From Rugamonas apoptosis (GTDB taxonomy: Bacteria; Pseudomonadota; Gammaproteobacteria; Burkholderiales; Burkholderiaceae_D), in NCBI RefSeq assembly GCF_014042355.1, contig NZ_JACEZU010000004.1, forward strand, positions 1 to 64,000: a DNA stretch of 64,000 nt, written 5' to 3'. Below the pieces are notes generated by a model. It saw only the letters and a list, made by a program, of their open reading frames with translations, was not told where the DNA came from and ran no database searches. The position numbers and the translations under genes were made by a program. The first letter of the stretch is position 1. Each line of letters opens with the position of its first letter. This document shows, piece after piece, positions 62,168 through 64,000 of the stretch.

Positions 62168-63417
62168 AGGGAGTGCTGATGGTCGCGTTCCACTATCCGC
62201 CCATGCGCGGCAGCAGCGGCATCCAGCGCACCCTGAAGTTCGCTCAATACCTGCCACGTTCAGACTGGCAACCGGTGGTGCTGTCGGCCCATCCGCGCGC
62301 CTATCCGGACACCAGCACTGACCAATTGACGGATACTTGCGCCGGCCCGCCCGTCTGGCGCAGCGCGGCCTGGGACGCGGCGCGCCACCTGGCCATCCGG
62401 GGCCGCTATCCCGCATTGCTGGCGCAGCCCGACCGCTGGATCTCCTGGTGGCTCAGCGCTGTGCCGGCCGGACTGCGGCTGATCCGCCGGCACCGGCCAA
62501 GTATCATCTGGTCCAGTTATCCGATCGCCACCGCGCACCTGGTGGCCTTGACCTTGCATCGGCTGACCGGATTGCCGTGGGTGGCCGACCAGCGCGATCC
62601 CCTCACGGAACCGGGCTACCCGGCCGACCCGCGCACGCACCGCATCCACCAATGGATAGAAGCCCAGGCGGCGAGTCGCGGCGCGGCCATCGTCTGCACC
62701 ACGCCTGGCGCCATGCGCGCCTGCCAGGAGCGCCATTCCACTTTGGCCGACGGCCGGTTGCGCCTGATCGAGAACGGCTACGACGAAGACAACTTCCGGG
62801 ACGCGACGGCCAGCGTCCGGCCCCAGCGGGAAGGCGGCGGCCAGTTTCGCCTGCTCCATAGCGGCCTGGTCTACCCTTCCGAACGCGACCCGCGGCCATT
62901 GTTCGCCGCGCTGCGCCGCCTGCGAGCCAGCGGCGAGATCGAGGCCGACAATTTCAGGCTGGTGCTGCGGGCCCACGGCCACGAAGACTTCCTGCGTCCG
63001 TTGATCGCGCGCGACCAGATCGAGGCGCTGGTTGAACTGGCGCCGCCGCTGCCGTACCAGCACGCATTGGCGGAAATGCTGGCGGCCGACGGATTACTGC
63101 TGCTCCAGGCCGCCAATTGCAACCACCAGATTCCAGCCAAACTGTACGAATACCTGCGCGCGGGCCGGCCGCTGCTGGCATTGACCGACCCGGCCGGCGA
63201 CACCGCCGCCACCCTGCGCGGCGCCGGCATCGACACCATCGCCAGGCTCGATTCGGAAGCGGACATCGCGATGGCGCTGTCGCGCTTCTTGCGGCTGGCG
63301 CGCCACGGTGTCGCCCCGCTGGCCCATCCCGACACCATCGCGAGCCATTCGCGTGCCGCCCGCACGCTGGAACTGGCGGCCCTGTTTGATGAAATTGCGA
63401 CGAGGGGGAACAAATGA
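62164..63417 (+). CDS. Glycosyltransferase, GT4-like
   Basis: A 417-residue glycosyltransferase. It begins VKGVLMVAFHYPPMRGSSGI, matching GT4-like enzymes with an N-terminal KVLM-FHYPP-GSSGIQR pattern. The GTG at 62164 overlaps the hydrolase stop; an ATG at 62179 with an AAGGGAG site is an alternative that would shorten it by five residues. Donor-binding part: FRLLHSGLVYPSERDPRPLF, IPAKLYEYLRAGRPLLALTD. It belongs to the same operon as the ACP genes. Confidence 0.85.
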   Translation: MKGVLMVAFHYPPMRGSSGIQRTLKFAQYLPRSDWQPVVLSAHPRAYPDTSTDQLTDTCAGPPVWRSAAWDAARHLAIRGRYPALLAQPDRWISWWLSAVPAGLRLIRRHRPSIIWSSYPIATAHLVALTLHRLTGLPWVADQRDPLTEPGYPADPRTHRIHQWIEAQAASRGAAIVCTTPGAMRACQERHSTLADGRLRLIENGYDEDNFRDATASVRPQREGGGQFRLLHSGLVYPSERDPRPLFAALRRLRASGEIEADNFRLVLRAHGHEDFLRPLIARDQIEALVELAPPLPYQHALAEMLAADGLLLLQAANCNHQIPAKLYEYLRAGRPLLALTDPAGDTAATLRGAGIDTIARLDSEADIAMALSRFLRLARHGVAPLAHPDTIASHSRAARTLELAALFDEIATRGNK

Positions 63418-64000
63418 AACCGTACCAAGCACTGTGCATCCTGCTGCTGCCGGGCGCCGTCCACGCCGGCGTTGCCGACTGCGGGCCGCTGATCCACAAT
63501 GAGATCGGCGGCGACTACACCAACGCCAACGATAGAAAGACGCTGGGCGTGGTGGAACAATTCCACTTCACGCCCGATGTCGAACACCTGATCCGGGGCG
63601 CGAGCGGCAAGCTCGGTGACGATATCGGCTACACGCTCGACCACTTCCCCAACCATCACCGGGCGTTGGCCGCCATGGCCAGGCTGGCGTTGCGCGACAA
63701 GACCAGCAAGCCGCTGGGGGCGCGCTACACGGTGGAGTGCTATTTCGACCGCGCCCTGCGCACGCGCGCCGACGATCCCCAAGTGCATTCGCTGTTCGGC
63801 GGCTATCTGCTGGCTCTCGGTAACCTGGACGCGGCGCTCGATCAACTGCGCGAGGCGGCGCGGCTGGCCCCGGAGAACGCCACCAACCAGTACAACCTGG
63901 GCCTGCTCTATCTGCGCAAGCAAAACTACGCCGAGGCGCTTGCTTGCGCCCACGCCGCCTACGCCAAGGGCTATCCGTTACCGGGTCTGAAGAACAAGCT
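63414..64000 (+). CDS. Periplasmic TPR-repeat protein (partial, runs off right edge)
   Basis: The first 195 residues of a larger protein, open at the window's right edge. A signal peptide (about residues 1-18, ending HAG/VADC) is followed by a Cys-containing region and at least two TPR units (VHSLFGGYLLALGNLDAALD, then NQYNLGLLYLRKQNYAEALA). It resembles exported TPR proteins at the end of XrtA clusters. The ATG overlaps the glycosyltransferase stop (ATGA), so it is the next member of the operon. Function unknown. Confidence 0.75.
   Translation, partial: MKPYQALCILLLPGAVHAGVADCGPLIHNEIGGDYTNANDRKTLGVVEQFHFTPDVEHLIRGASGKLGDDIGYTLDHFPNHHRALAAMARLALRDKTSKPLGARYTVECYFDRALRTRADDPQVHSLFGGYLLALGNLDAALDQLREAARLAPENATNQYNLGLLYLRKQNYAEALACAHAAYAKGYPLPGLKNK

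Overview
The window looks like a high-GC betaproteobacterial chromosome, most probably Oxalobacteraceae (Massilia, Duganella or Janthinobacterium relatives). This rests on the exosortase A (XrtA) exopolysaccharide gene set, the prkA-yeaH-spoVR operon and the style of the proteins. The assignment is inference from gene content; no 16S gene or other marker is present. No rRNA, tRNA, CRISPR array or insertion sequence was seen.

Region 1 (about 1-4178) is the right part of a lower-GC filamentous phage (inovirus) prophage. The minus strand carries a morphogenesis module: ssDNA-binding protein, an 85-aa membrane protein, two tiny membrane proteins, major coat protein, adsorption protein with a long Gly/Thr linker, and a DUF2523-type minor coat protein. 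The plus strand carries a DUF2726-type cargo gene and a membrane-anchored helix-turn-helix regulator preceded by three near-identical operators. The prophage ends at a dif-like Xer site (4151-4178) that forms the 3' end of the regulator gene. No Zot/pI gene follows the minor coat gene and no Rep gene is visible.

Region 2 (4252-15964) is ordinary chromosome: rRNA hydroxylase rlhA, a PAS-GAF-GGDEF diguanylate cyclase, a periplasmic substrate-binding protein with an HPt protein, a small helical-repeat protein, a LysR regulator, and the three-gene prkA-yeaH-spoVR stress operon.

Region 3 (16017 to the right edge, at least 47 kb) is one large XrtA/PEP-CTERM-type exopolysaccharide locus. It holds UDP-HexNAc precursor genes (tviB/tviC-like, wecB), export and length control (Wza-like lipoprotein, Wzz-like protein, tyrosine kinase, outer-membrane barrel), a Wzx flippase, about seven glycosyltransferases, two ligase/polymerase-like proteins, three deacetylases, an MBOAT-SGNH O-acetylation pair, a FemAB-like protein, amidotransferases, exosortase A itself, the PrsT TPR lipoprotein and a FeeM-like N-acyl amino acid synthase. 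Its right third (53829-62167) is a compact set around an acyl carrier protein: AMP-forming ligase, PLP decarboxylase, asparagine-synthase-like protein whose N-terminal Cys is Ser, methyltransferase, acyltransferase and two alpha/beta hydrolases with unusual nucleophile elbows. It looks like a small assembly line of unknown product.

Three divergent intergenic regions of this locus each contain an exact TTGA-N6-TCAA dyad, the core of an FNR/Anr-type box, which suggests common oxygen- or redox-linked control. Priming glycosyltransferase, XrtA-linked ATPase, PrsK/PrsR regulators and PEP-CTERM substrate proteins are not in this window.
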